A stretch of DNA of 64,000 bases from Nemophila menziesii (taxonomy: Eukaryota; Streptophyta; Magnoliopsida; Boraginales; Hydrophyllaceae). Under the pieces are notes generated by a model. It saw nothing but the letters and a program-made list of their open reading frames with translations, was not told the DNA's origin and ran no database searches. The first letter of the stretch is position 1, and every line of letters begins with the position of its first letter. The DNA is taken from the NCBI GenBank assembly GCA_029959085.1, contig JARWIR010000010.1, forward strand, positions 6,469,001-6,533,000, given 5' to 3'. The translations under genes and the position numbers were made by a program. Below are positions 10,301-20,969 of the stretch, piece by piece.

Positions 10301-12914
10301 ATTCGATAGATGGTTTCTTTTTAGATACTATCTCCCCAGGCTCTCGGAATGGCTCGTAGGCGAGGTGCCTATGTTTCATTATCCCGGAATTCAAAGCAGC
10401 TACAGTCTCGGTCAGTTCTTCCATCAATTCCGGTAAGTCAAGTGTTAGGGCTGCTCGCAAGATATTATTAAAATTCATACAGTCAAACGTTTCTTGCGTA
10501 GCTAAATCAAGTATATCCATGCGGAAACACTCTTCAGGAATATCTGGAAACTTCATGGCCCTAAACACGTTGAACTTTACCGTCTCGTCTTGGATTCGCA
10601 TAGTTAATTCGCCGTTTTCTACATCAATAACAGTACGCCCCGTGGCTAGGAATGGTCGACCCAAGATGATGGGGACATTCCTATCCGCGTCGTATTCAAG
10701 AATAACGAAGTCAACTGGAAAGATTAGCGTACCTGCCTTGACGAGGACATCTTCAATTCGTCCCTCTGGATGAGCGAGGGATCTATCAGCCATCTGTAGG
10801 ATCATGGAAGTTGGTCTAGCGTTTCCTATCTTCAATTTTTCAAAAATTGACTTGGGCATCAAATTGATACTCGCACCCAAATCACACAAAGCTTTTCCTT
10901 GCCACTCATTACCAATAGAAATAGGAATCGTGAAACTCCCAGGATCAAGTAGTTTAGGTGGCAACTTACTTTGGCATATAGCGCTGCATTCTTCTGGTAA
11001 TCCTATCATCTCATTCTCACGGTATGGTCTCTTGTTGGTAATGGCTCTTTTCAGGAATTTAACGTATTTCGGAACATCGCGTATAGCATCTAAGAACGGA
11101 ACGTTAATATTGAGGCCACGTACCATATTCAAGAACTTCTGATATTCGGCCATGTCTCCTTTCTTCTGAACTCTTGAGGGAAAAGGTGGAGGAGGACGGG
11201 TTTCTGTAACATCTTTGGATTTTGGCTTCTCTGGAATCTTCTCCACTTCCACTATTTCGGGTTCATCTTCTTTTTCTTCCACCTCTTTTGCCGGTTTCTC
11301 CTTCACAGTTGTTTCTTTTTCTTTCATAACGGGAAAAGGAGGTGGAGCGAGCTTCTTACCACTTCGAAGTGTTACTGCATTACATTCATATGGTTTGGGT
11401 TCCTCAGTATCACTAGGAAGTTGCCCTTGTGGACGCTGACTCAGTTGTTTGCTAATTTGACTTAGCTGATTCTGGACTATCTTCATATTTGCTTCGACTG
11501 CATTTTGACGTTCCGTAGCTTGTGTCTGAAGAGCAATTAAACTGTCCACTGTTTTCTGAAGGGTAACTACTCCTTCTTGTGGATGGGCAGGTAAGGCTTT
11601 CTGGTTTAAAGTTTCATCATAGGTATCCTGGGGAGCTTGCCTTTGCACATAATTACCCTGATTCTGTCCTCCTTGATAATTGTTGTGTGGTCTTGGATTG
11701 TAGTTGTTACCTTGGGGACGCGGCTGATATGCGTATGTAGGATTGGCTGCCCCATTAGGATTTGAGTATTGAAACCCAGGATGGTTTCTGTTAGGTTGAT
11801 ATCCATTACCACTTGAATTGAAGTTACCTCTATTGGACATAAACATCACGAATTCTTGGTTATTCGGACAGCTTTCCTCATCATGATCATCTACTCTGCA
11901 AATTGAACACATATAAACCTCTTGTGTAGCTTGCACAGCTATTTTCTTACCCGAAAACCCTTCTTTTATAGCTAGAGTAAGCTGCTTCAATTGTTGTTCT
12001 ATAGTACTCTGAATCTTATTCTCAAGCGTAGCAAACTTTTCTTCCATATCAACTTTGTTCACTCCTTTAACCGGTGTTCTTACTGAATTCCACCCTACTT
12101 CATTCTTGACTGTTCTTTCCAAGATAATTTTAGCGTGAGCGGGTTGAACTTGAAGAAAACCTGCACCACATAGCGTATCCAATTTCTCTCTCGAAGTTCC
12201 ATCAAGGCCTCTATAGAAGATTTTCAGCTGTTGTTGTTCTGACAAGCCATGAGTGGGAACTTTACGTAAACACATCTGAAATCTTGTCCAACTCTTACCC
12301 ACAGTTTCATCATATTCTTGACGGAAATGCGTCAAGTCTAATTCAGCATCTAATCTCATGTTACTTGGGTAATACCTGTCAAAGAAAGCAGTCTCTAATT
12401 GGTCCCAGTTGGTTATCTTCGTAGGATCTTGCGTATCGTGCCATTCACTCGCTCCCTCAGTCACAAAAAATTTAAACGCAGCAAAATACATCTGTTCTCT
12501 TGAGACTCCTTGTGTGATATAAGAATCACATATTTGTTTAAACTTCTGTACTGCTCTAAGAGGATCTTCTGATGGTCTTCCACGAAAATTGCCAAAATTT
12601 TGGAATTGAGCTAACATTCCTGAATCTGGACGGAATCGGGGAACATTAATATCTGGAGCACCTACTCCTATAGCAGGAGCGCGGAATGGAACTTCTGGTG
12701 GGCCATTAGTAAACCACGGATCTTGATTCTGAGCAACAGGAGCAGCTGGAGGGTTGAGTTGATTTCCAACTTGACGATTGTCAACTGGGTCTTCGGCCAT
12801 TGTTTCTCTTGCTAATTGTTCCTCTAACTCTTTTGCTTTAGCGTTTCTCTTTCTTTTGTTTGCTTCACGAACTAGGCTTTCGGGGTCTGCAAGAATCACA
12901 ATATCTTCACGCAT
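7368..12914 (-). CDS. gag-pol: E1 Gag-Pol polyprotein (1848 aa, Athila lineage)
   Basis: A single open frame carries every enzyme for LTR retrotransposition. The Gag core is at about residues 105-290 and a CCHC zinc knuckle at C336-C339-H344-C349. A Pro/Glu/Lys-rich linker follows. The aspartic protease active site is DLGAS at 678-682. Reverse transcriptase has FMDD at 1121-1124 in place of the usual YMDD. RNase H has its CDAS Asp at 1270. The integrase zinc finger starts at H1480, and its catalytic D1550, D1609 and E1645 give the D(35)E spacing, followed by a WSGPF C-terminal module. No stop or frameshift separates gag from pol. The ATG lies about 125 bp inside the primer site, and homologous starts occur in E4 and E5. 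DLGAS and the D,D-35-E residues are intact, so the protein could be active. Confidence 0.96.
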   Translation of the reverse strand: MREDIVILADPESLVREANKRKRNAKAKELEEQLARETMAEDPVDNRQVGNQLNPPAAPVAQNQDPWFTNGPPEVPFRAPAIGVGAPDINVPRFRPDSGMLAQFQNFGNFRGRPSEDPLRAVQKFKQICDSYITQGVSREQMYFAAFKFFVTEGASEWHDTQDPTKITNWDQLETAFFDRYYPSNMRLDAELDLTHFRQEYDETVGKSWTRFQMCLRKVPTHGLSEQQQLKIFYRGLDGTSREKLDTLCGAGFLQVQPAHAKIILERTVKNEVGWNSVRTPVKGVNKVDMEEKFATLENKIQSTIEQQLKQLTLAIKEGFSGKKIAVQATQEVYMCSICRVDDHDEESCPNNQEFVMFMSNRGNFNSSGNGYQPNRNHPGFQYSNPNGAANPTYAYQPRPQGNNYNPRPHNNYQGGQNQGNYVQRQAPQDTYDETLNQKALPAHPQEGVVTLQKTVDSLIALQTQATERQNAVEANMKIVQNQLSQISKQLSQRPQGQLPSDTEEPKPYECNAVTLRSGKKLAPPPFPVMKEKETTVKEKPAKEVEEKEDEPEIVEVEKIPEKPKSKDVTETRPPPPFPSRVQKKGDMAEYQKFLNMVRGLNINVPFLDAIRDVPKYVKFLKRAITNKRPYRENEMIGLPEECSAICQSKLPPKLLDPGSFTIPISIGNEWQGKALCDLGASINLMPKSIFEKLKIGNARPTSMILQMADRSLAHPEGRIEDVLVKAGTLIFPVDFVILEYDADRNVPIILGRPFLATGRTVIDVENGELTMRIQDETVKFNVFRAMKFPDIPEECFRMDILDLATQETFDCMNFNNILRAALTLDLPELMEELTETVAALNSGIMKHRHLAYEPFREPGEIVSKKKPSIESPPQLEEKPLPSHLRYAYLGTNNTLPVIVSATLTGPQEDKLLRILRANKEAIGWTIADIKGISPSYCQHKIILDDETARSVEGQRRLMPAMKEVVKKEVIKLLDAGIIYPIASSEWVSPVQCVPKKGGITTILNEQNEAIPSRTVVGWRVCMDYRKLNKATRKDHFPLPFIDQMLDKLAGREYYCFLDGYSGYNQIYVDPKDQHKTTFTCPFGTFAFRRMPFGLCNAPATFQRCMMAIFWDMIDDFLEVFMDDFSVFGDNFEECLRNLEKVLIRCKETDLVLNWEKCHFMVREGIVLGHKVSSAGLEVDRAKIEVIKTLPPPISVKGVRSFLGHAGFYRRFIKDFSKISKPLCNLLEKDTKFLFDEACIKAFNEIKEKLISAPIVLPPDWKIPFEVMCDASDLAMGAVLGQRKDKVFHSIYYASKVFTSAQVNYTVTEKELLAVVYAFDKFRSYLLGAKVVVFTDHSAIKYLMEKKDAKPRLIRWVLLLQEFDLEIRDRKGCDNQVADHLSRLEGSESNGGPELVREEFPDESLFSVYSLETPWYADIANLIVSGSFPQGATSQEKKRLAHRAKQFFWEDPFLYKVCSDQMVRRCIPDKDILSIIMGCHDSPYGGHFKGDRTAAKVLQSGFYWPTLHKDCHEYVKKCHRCQFTGNISKRDEMPRNNVLEVEIFDVWGIDFMGPFVPSNGNLYILLAVDYVSKWVEAVALPTNDSRVVIKFLKSHIFTRHGTPRVIISDGGSHFVNKYLKKVLEKYGVRHRVSTAYHPQANGQAEVSNREIKSILEKTVGSTRKDWSMKLDDALWAYRTAFKTPVGASPYRIVYGKACHLPLELEMGAYWAIAEMNMDPTLAAENRMMKLNELDEFRFHAYENAKLYKEKTKRWHDNRIREKKFKVGQMVLKYNSKFSNYPGKLRSKWSGPFVVTKVTPHGAIEIENPDEQRTFMVNGHRLKLYHVGEDTNRRIDPHPGEVMYLLEAE

Positions 12915-13036
12915 AAACCAAAACCTGTAAACCTGAGAAAGAAAGAAAACCCAAAGCGTAAAACTGAAAAATAAAACTAAAACTAAACTAACAATTAAAA
13001 AACTAAGAGATTAACACCGGGGTCACACGCTACCGT

Positions 13037-13054
13037 TCCCCGGCAGCGGCGCCA
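13037..13054 (-). other. E1 primer binding site (tRNA-Asp type)
   Basis: TGGCGCCGCTGCCGGGGA is read on the minus strand six bases inside the 5' LTR. From memory, the plant tRNA-Asp(GTC) 3' end would pair with TGGCGCCGTTGCCGGGGA, so there is one mismatch. Confidence 0.9.
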
Positions 13055-13060
13055 AAAACT

Positions 13061-14821
13061 TGGTGGATCCTGGGGTGTTATATAATTAAGTGCAAATAAA
13101 AGGAACCACTTAACCGCAAGTGTACGGTTGTCCCAAGTAATATATGATAATCAAGTTCGTTCTCAGGGACGGATTAGGTTCAACCCAAATATTAATCAGA
13201 TAGTAGAGATAATTGTTAAACAGAAAAGAAAAGATAATAATTTTTGTTTGGTTTTTGTAAATTAAAAGATGCAAATAAAATAAAGACTAAATTAAATAAA
13301 CAGAAAGGAAATAAAGCAAATAAAAGACTAACTTCAGATAAGAGAGATATACTTGATCCTCGCAAAGGAATCTACTTAATCAATGTAATCTATGCTATGT
13401 TTAAGGGTAGAATTGGAATTATAATATTAGTCGGGACTCTAATATCTCCTAGCCCCCTGTCGGGTGGACCTAGAAGCTATCCTAAAGGATCATAAACACC
13501 TGTATGGTCGAATATGGCTTTTCGGATGATATGCATTTACCTCTTTGGCTATGTAACTAGTTAAGCCTGTCGGTCAATAACGGACATTACACGGGTATTA
13601 CCTAGATCTGTATTCAAACCCCCCTGTCGGATGATCCATACGCCACTATATGGAATAGCCCAAATACTAACAGCTAATTCTAGTTGTTCCTAAAAGAATT
13701 AGTAATGAAACAAAGTAATATCCAATACCTAAAACTCAATTCAATTTAAATCTAACAATCCCAAATTCAAAACATAGAAAACATTAATTAAGGTTCATCC
13801 CTTTTATGCGATTCTCAAGTATAAAGAAATTTAGCTCATGATGAAATTAAAAACTAACATTAAATAAAAGGAATTCATGTTCAAATACAAAAGATAATTG
13901 AAAAACCTAAAGGGTAGAATGACTATGGATGGAAGAACAGGATTCCTCCAGCTTCTAGCTTCTTCTCTCCTTCTTGCTCTGACTTGAAAACCTTAAGCCT
14001 CTTGTATATTCTCTGAAGTGTGTGAAAGTAGGAGGTTAAGGGGTGTATTTATAGGTGTTGGAGGAGTCTAGGTCGAATTTTGCTTGGAGTGGAAGACAAG
14101 TCAAAGACTCTCAAATTCGTAGCTCTAAATTCTAGGAAAGGTAAGATTTGCTGCTGATTTGATTTGATCATATCTTTTTCAATACTTATCCGTTTGAGAA
14201 GTTCCAATATATGAAACTGCTTGTCTTGGAAAGCTCTTTCTATTGGTGCAGACCATTCGTCCAGAATCCATGTCAATCTTTTATTATGATTTAATTCCTA
14301 AAACGTGGCTGGATTTCAGATTTCAAAAGGCAGCTTTATCTTTTCCTCCTTTAAATAAATCTTTACCAAATCTTCTTATTTCCATGTAAATCTTCTTTCC
14401 TTTCATCTTTATCTTGACTTGGCCTCTAAGTAATTACCATTTATCTTTAAAAGCTTCACATTAAATAAATAATTAAACCGCATATGCTTAAAAAGAATAA
14501 ATCAATAAATCAAGAAATCAAAATAGGAAAGTGTACTCTAAAAATAGAAACTCGACTCAAAATCATTTCCTAACACTCTAAAATACACTAAGACTTTATT
14601 CTCACTTTTTCTCCTTGGATTGGTCTTTCAAGAACCTATTAACTTTGCATTAAAAACAGTCAAATTTATGCACAAAAGCTCAGATTCTGCAAATAGTTAA
14701 TTTCCAAGGGGAGAAAGTGCAATATGATCAAATAGGCCTAAAAGTCTAACAAACAAGTCATTTATTCACCTAAAAGGATGTCTCCAAAGGGCTAATAATT
14801 AGAACAAATCGGGAGACATCA
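13061..14821 (-). repeat. E1 5' LTR
   Basis: A 1761 bp copy of 2706-4466 that starts transcription of E1 leftward. A TATAAATA box is read on the minus strand at 14053-14046. Downstream in the R/U5 part, CCGACAGG motifs recur, as in the E4, E5 and E7 LTRs. Confidence 0.96.
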
Positions 14822-14826
14822 CATAT

Positions 14827-15520
14827 AAATACGATTTTCTTTCTAAAATAGAAAATACTGGACTAGTCTTTTCCAATAAATAATTCGATTAAAACTTTTG
14901 TGTATAAAAAAAGCCAGATATATATTTTCATATATATACTCATGACATATCAATAGAAAGGGGTACTATCTACTGTTAATTATTACAGTCAGATATACTT
15001 CAACTCGTTCATATTTTTGCCTTTTTTCTGATTACACATCTTTACCTTCAGCCAACATGTTCAAGAGACCATTAGCTCATCTATATTTGGAGCATTTACA
15101 TCCATACTCAACACTTTATACATTCTTACTGGTAGGGAATTCATGAGCTATCAACGAGTATATGTTATTGTCTTTCTGTTATGTCCAAGTTATATTCTAG
15201 ACTACTTTGTGCTTTAGATAGTGATTAATAAATTTATTGATAAAAATTTTATAGTGGTTATGGGTTGTTTTTACTCTAACCAATGGTAGGGGAACCTCTC
15301 GCAAAAATGTGAATTATTCATGTTTTTTTTGGATTGTTTTTCTAGTGATCATTTTCTCCTTGACCGATTAGACGTATTGGCTTATGTGTTATAGCAGTAT
15401 GTTTTTTTATTTTAATGTGATATGCATGTCCGTTTTGAAGGAGTATCTCGTAATTTTTTTTAGGTATGGATATGACATGATTCTTAGTAGGCTATCGTAC
15501 ATCCTCGGTGGGGTGTCTAG
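14827..15520. other. A/T-rich DNA between E1 and E2, no gene recognised
   Basis: Low-complexity A/T-rich sequence with no family features. It was continuous with the DNA left of 2706 before E1 inserted and with 25310 onward before E2 inserted. Confidence 0.5.
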
Positions 15521-15525
15521 AGGTT

Positions 15526-17057
15526 TGATGTCTCCTCATTTGTGATAGATTTATATTAGGATGAGACATCATTTTTAGTGATTTAGAAGTCATAAATGTC
15601 GATTTTTTTGAGAAATAGTGCACTTTCCTATTTTGAGTTTTGATTTAGTGAATTATTATTTTTAGAGCATATTGGATTTAATTGTTTATTTTAGTGTGAA
15701 GCTTTAAAGAAAATTATGGAGATTAATTAGAGTCCAAGTCAAAGACTACAACTTATAGAAAGAGATTAGCATGGTAATTGGAGATAAGGAAACAAAAGCT
15801 AAAAATATGGAAAAGGAAAAGCTGCCTAAATCTGAATTCTGCAGCACACGCCTAAAGAAGTGGTGATTACTCCTACAAGAAAGACGATTTTGGTAATTTC
15901 CTCTCATAGGGACGTAGATAATTCTGTGAGGATTCTTTTGGTATCTTATGGAGCAAAAACCGACCAATAACGAAGAAGATATGCTCAAAACGGTCCAGCA
16001 GTGTTTATCTTTATTTCCATACGAATTTGAGTTGGGCCAGGAGTCCAATACTTTATCTCTTCCTCAAGAAAACGAATTAGGTCTTCTAAACACCTATAAA
16101 TACACCCTTATATCACTTGTAAATCATCCTTGCCTCATAGTAATTAGTTCTTAAAGTTTTATTCTTCCAGTTTATTGTAGAGAGCAAGATGATGTCTTTT
16201 GTAATTTCTTTTAGTTTATTTCCCTCAGTTATGAACTAAACTCCCCATAGCTTGGGTTTTGCATCATGTATAATCTATGAATTCTAATTCTTCTATCTAA
16301 GTTTCTCTGGGAAATATATGTTTTAATCTGATATTAGCTTCTTACTTAATATTTTTTTATGTGTTTTGATTTATTGTCTTTCCTAGAACTGATCACTTTA
16401 GGATTGTTTTAATAGTAGTTAGATGGTCTCCTTAAATGGGTGTTTAACTATTGAACCACCACATAATGTCTAGTGTCGATATTAGTTCTGACAAAACATG
16501 ATTCTAACTCGATAGTCATTAGGGTTTGTTTTAATCACCATATCACCAATTGATTGTACTGTCTGTTTAGGGCCTTGGTAGCGCTTGATAACCCTATTTG
16601 AGACCTCGTCTTGGTTGTGCCGTAGCCCACTTAGTTGCTCTCAAGATCTAAGGTATGGGAATTTAGAATCCTGACTAAGTATACCAAGAGCTAATATTCT
16701 CCCTTATGGACTAGATCTATAGATAGAATTAGAAGGATTAGTGCATACTAGCAAAACCTAAGCTATATCTCTCATCTCATATTCTTAGTCTTTTATTTTA
16801 TTGTCTTTATTTTCCTAGTTTTAATTAGTTAATTCGAATTTCATATCTTTTATTTTCGGTCTTATAATTATTTACTTTTACTCGTTATTCCTACTCACGC
16901 GTATAACACACTTAAGTCTCTGAGACCGAACTCAACTTACTAACTAAAACTTGCATACGTCCTGTAATACTTGCAGTACTGTGCCTTTCTAAGGTGAGAG
17001 TGCGTAGTTTTCTTGACTTATATTTATCTTATTTTTATCACACCCTAGGCGACACCA
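15526..17057 (+). repeat. E2 5' LTR
   Basis: Starts TGATGTCTCC and ends GACACCA, 1532 bp, matching 23773-25304. A TATAAATA box lies at 16095-16102. A 68-codon open frame (15948-16154) overlaps the TATA region and recurs in the other copies of this LTR family, so I treat it as non-coding. Confidence 0.95.
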
Positions 17058-17063
17058 AGTTTT

Positions 17064-17081
17064 TGGCGCCGCTGCCAGGGA
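17064..17081 (+). other. E2 primer binding site
   Basis: TGGCGCCGCTGCCAGGGA lies six bases after the LTR. This is the tRNA-Asp-type site with one extra change (CCAGGG) compared with E1. Confidence 0.88.
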
Positions 17082-17305
17082 CTTGTGTCTTGTTAGCGTG
17101 TAGGTAATCTATTTCGAGTAGTAGTTTTTAATTAGTTTTATTTTTCAGTTTTTAGTTTTTATTTTTCCAGATTTACGCTTGTGGTTTGCTTTAGTCTTTT
17201 TAAGGATTCACAGTGTTTAATTCTTGGCCTCCGTTACCGGAGCCTGAGAGGAGCTTTAGAGTTTATAACAGACGTGTTCGTGAGGAAAGATCCTTAAGAA
17301 GAGCT

Positions 17306-20041
17306 ATGGCAGGCATACAAGGTCAACAAGATCCACCTGGGATCCAACAACAAGATCCACCTGGTGTACAACAACAGGATCCTCCTGGTGTACACGGTGT
17401 ACAAATACCAGCAGGAGGAGGTAATGGGCAGAATAACGTTAATAATCAACATAATCGAGTACATCAAGACCTCCTTGGGCTTCATGTGCCGTTTCATGTT
17501 CAACCAATCGGCTACCGTCCTCCAGAGATCCAAAATATCAAATTCCAACCTGATCCGGGTATGCTCAGTCAATTTCAGAGATTTGGACTCTACAATGGTA
17601 CAGCAATTCAAGATACGGTAAGATCGATTCAGAAGTTCATGCAGATTTGTGATGCCTACATTACTCATGGCATTACACGCGAGCAACTGTATTGTCATAT
17701 GTTTTCGTTCTTCTTAACCGGTAGAGCTAGCGAATGGCTAGAAAGACAACCACCTAGAACAATCAATTCTTGGAGAGAACTTCAAGCCGCGTTCTTTAAC
17801 CGCTTTTATCCGAAGAGTATGAGACTCAAAGATCAAACCGTGCTTGCAAGATATTGTCAAGAAGATGGAGAAACAGTAGGAGAGTCATGGACAAGGTTTC
17901 AACAAAAATTAGCTAGATGTCCGCTCCATGGTTATACCCCTGCTCTACAACTTGGTATATTCTATGAAGGACTTAATGATAAGGGTAGAGAGAAGGTGGA
18001 TAACATTGGAAAGGGTAATTTTGTGTCCATGAATCATAATGAAGCTTTCGAGGTTTTAGAAAATATTATGGAACAAGAAAGAAGTTGGCCTTCAACGCGA
18101 GCTTCTGTAGCAAAGACCCGAGGAACGCTTCGTTTAGATGCAGAAACTGCGAACTCAGCTTAAATATCCGCATTAGAAAATCAAATCAAAGAGTTGAAGT
18201 TAGAGATGCAAAAGAATTCAGCCGCTGCGAACGTAGTACAAGAAGCACAAGGTTGTCAACAATGTGGGGTTAATAATCATACATGGGAAGAGTGTGAATC
18301 AAATCCACAGTCTGTTTACTTTATATCAAACCAAGGAGGCTATCAATGGGTTAACCGAAATCGTCCGGGTATGCAGTATTCAAATTCACAAGGGGCCGCT
18401 AATCCTGGTCATTATCAACCGCGCCCCCAGAAAAACTCTTTCCAACCGAGAGGTCAGTACCAAAATCACTATCAGAATAGACCTGCTCCTCCTCAACAAC
18501 CTGTTCAAGATGCCTATACCGATTCATTAGATCAGAAAGCTTTACCTCAGTATCCTCAAGAGGGATCTATGGACAATCAACAAATAGTACAAGCTCTGGA
18601 CCGTTTGACCACGACTATGAATGCTCAGGAAGAGAAAGTCCGAGGACAAGATGCCGTACTTCAGATTTTAGGTACTCAAGTAGAACAGTTAAACAAAGTA
18701 TTAACCAATTTAATGGAACAAAAGGAAGTAAAGGCAATCGAAGGAGGTGAAAACAATGTTGGGTTCGAAGCTTGCAAGGCTATTTGCCTTGAAATTGAAG
18801 AAGAAAAAGAGGAAGTACAGCACGCTACCGTTAGTGCCATGGAAGTTCCGAGTACCGAAGAAGAACCAACCAAGTCTAGCCCCGTGAAATCTGACTGTTC
18901 AGAGGTTTATGTTGAGGACGATGCAGAAAAAGCCGAATTTATACAACTTTTGAGGAAGATGCAAGAGGAAATTCTATCGGTTATGGATTATCAAGCTGAG
19001 CTAAATTCGAAAGAGAAAGAAGATGAAGTTTCACCTGCTGTGCGTGAAGAGAAAGAAGAAGAGAAGGTGGAATCGCCACCTATTGTTCAACCAGTTTCAT
19101 CAACCATTCCTGATACAAATCCTAAGGATGACACTGTACTCAAGACATTTGTAGAGGCGTACCAACCTGAAAATATTAATGCCCAAATGCTTGAGATCGC
19201 GAAGAAAGGACTTACACCGCAACAAGTTTATACGCAAGTTATTCCTGAGAAAGAAACGAGTGTAGAGATCCCAAGAGAGAACCTGAGGGTTTCAAGAAGA
19301 AGTGAAAGAGAGCTACCAACAAAGCTTAAAGATCCGGGAAGTTTCAATCTTCCTATTCAATTACATGGTATGCTCAAGGTGAAAGCTATGTACGATGTGG
19401 GTTCCGGTGTGAATCTTATGCCTAAGTCCATGTTCGAGAGACTTGGACTTCAGAAATCAGAGAAAACTCTAGTGAAGTTGCAGTTCGCTGACAACTCAGT
19501 TAAAAGGACAAGGGGAACAGTGGAGGACGTCTTAGTCCGTGCAGGTAGTATCGCCATCCCTACTGACTTTGTTATTCTTGAGTTTGATGCAGATAAGCAG
19601 GTTCCAATCATACTTGGATGGCCCTTCATGGCCACAAGTCAAAGTGTCATCAACTTCCAAGAAGGGACCATCACCCTTCATGCAAAGAACGTATCCGAGA
19701 CCTTCTATGTCTTGGGTAAGAAACCAAGGAAGTTAGATCCCACCGTTCTTGTCATCCACAGCCTTTCACATCACAAAGTCCCACCTGAGAAGATCCACTT
19801 AAAGCCTGTGGATACTGAGCCAAACATTGAGTTTGGGGTTGGCCATGAAGTTCTATGGAAAGCTCACAAACGCGAGAATAGGCCACGAAGTTTCAAAGAC
19901 TCGTGGATGGGACCATTCATTGTCACTAAGGTTGTTTCAGCCAAGGTGATAGAAATTCGACCCAAAACTGGGATCAAGCGCAGATTAGTTGACGTTCATA
20001 GCCTAACTCGTTGTTGGGGAGGCTATATTCGCAAATCTTGA
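17306..20041 (+). pseudogene. gag-pro: E2 Gag-protease-integrase C-terminal fusion, one nonsense codon
   Basis: One frame of 912 codons is broken only by TAA at 18161-18163 (codon 286). E3 has CAA at that site, so a C-to-T change explains it. The order is a QQDPPG repeat segment, Gag core, zinc knuckle C317-x2-C-x4-H-x4-C, an acidic linker, and protease with DVGSG at about residue 697. After the protease the frame runs straight into the integrase C-terminal module (WKAHKRE...WMGPF). About 950 residues of RT, RNase H and integrase core are absent relative to E1. Codons just upstream of the first ATG also resemble Gag, so the original start may have been lost. As Gag and protease it could assemble particles with help, but this copy needs readthrough. 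Confidence 0.88.
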
Positions 20042-20272
20042 TAGAAGTAACGCGTCTAACTTTGAAAGACGTTAAATAAAAGTGCTGTACGGGAGACAAC
20101 CCGCAATTTTTTAAGTTTTTATGTCTTTTACGTTTTTAGTTTATGTTTAGATTAGTTGTTTTTAGTTGATATTGCATATTTGAGAAAGGTATTAGTGTTT
20201 TTGGTGTTTAGGAATTGGAGAAAACGAGTTAGGGAAGAAAACAAAATTTTTCGGAAAATCTGAAACAGGGGT

Positions 20273-20522
20273 GCGGTATACCGGACCATATCCCTGGTAT
20301 ACCGCAGGTGAAGAAAACCCGTACGACGGGTATGTGCCACGTGTTTTATGCCGAGGAGAAAAAAAGTCAAGCTGTTTCGTCCGGTATTCCGGACCATATG
20401 CGCGGTATACCGCGGGTCCAAAAACCCGTGCCACGGGTTGCTAGCGCGTGTTTATTGACAAGACGAAAATTTTTGGAGCATCAGATGTTCCAGTATACCG
20501 GAGGATATGCACGGTATACCGC
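20273..20522 (+). repeat. E2 paired-dyad array upstream of the third ORF
   Basis: There are three units 108-109 bp apart. Each has two dyads of the type GCGGTATACCGC with starts 21 bp apart: 20273 and 20294, 20381 and 20402, 20490 and 20511. In the first two units a third inverted repeat, ACCCGT..ACGGGT, follows 22-23 bp later (about 20317 and 20424). CGCGGTATACCGCG at 20401-20414 is a perfect palindrome. Spacing near two helical turns suggests protein binding on one DNA face. No coding frame here is credible. Confidence 0.9.
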
Positions 20523-20559
20523 GCCGCGCCGACTGGAGAGAGAAAAACGGGATTCAAGT

Positions 20560-20567
20560 TATAAAAG
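20560..20567 (+). promoter_or_regulatory. Candidate internal TATA box for the E2 third ORF
   Basis: TATAAAAG begins 37 bp after the last dyad and about 400 bp before the third-ORF ATG. The stretch between is G-poor and rich in CATCAAAAC and CTC runs, like a plant mRNA leader. E3 has the same arrangement. Confidence 0.6.
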
Positions 20568-20969
20568 AGGTATTGAGCTTATTATTCCGAATTTTATAAA
20601 CCTTAAGCCTCTTTCTCTTCTCCAAAACTCTCCCAACTCCATTGAAGCTCATCAAAACCTTCACCAATCATCAAAACACTACCCAATCATCAAGAAAAAC
20701 ACATCAAATCTTTTCTCCACATCATTACAAAGAAGATTCAAGCACCCAATCCTCACCAAATCCATCAAATTGAAGAATCAAGAGCTCAAATTTCACAAAT
20801 TCATCTTACAATTTCTTAAATCCAAGTCTCCCATTAAAAATCCACTTCACCCACATAGAGATTCATCATCAATTCACCTATCCTAAGCCAAATCAAGCTT
20901 GTTCAACCAAAAATTCACAAGTTCAAATTTCAAGGGTTGCTAAAGCTTTGAGTTGGGGGTTAATTGAGG

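Larger units (their letters stand above)
2706..14821 (-). mobile_element. E1: complete Athila-like Ty3/gypsy element
   Basis: The 12,116 bp element is flanked by the direct repeat CATAT (2701-2705 and 14822-14826). It has two 1761 bp LTRs beginning TGATGTCTCC and ending CACCA in element orientation, a tRNA-Asp-type primer site, one intact gag-pol ORF, a short third ORF and a polypurine tract next to the 3' LTR. The LTRs have equal length and agree in every stretch I compared. Together with the open 5.5 kb ORF this points to a very recent insertion. It is the only element here with an intact-looking polymerase. Confidence 0.97.

Noticed and set aside
10519..11439. Plus-strand frames opposite the E1 gag-pol
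   Set aside because: They are antisense shadows of a well-supported coding region.
13037..13054. tRNA-Asp-like sequence as a tRNA gene
   Set aside because: Only 18 bases match, next to an LTR end, so it is a primer site; no tRNA fold is present in the flank.
15948..16154. A 68-codon open frame recurring in the E2 LTRs and E6
   Set aside because: It overlaps the TATA box and recurs only because the LTR recurs; no start context, domain or sign of coding conservation is visible.
20308..20886. A 192-codon frame across the dyad array and leader of E2
   Set aside because: It begins inside the dyads and covers a G-poor leader; the E3 counterpart (37051-37410) is much shorter with a different start, so coding is unlikely.
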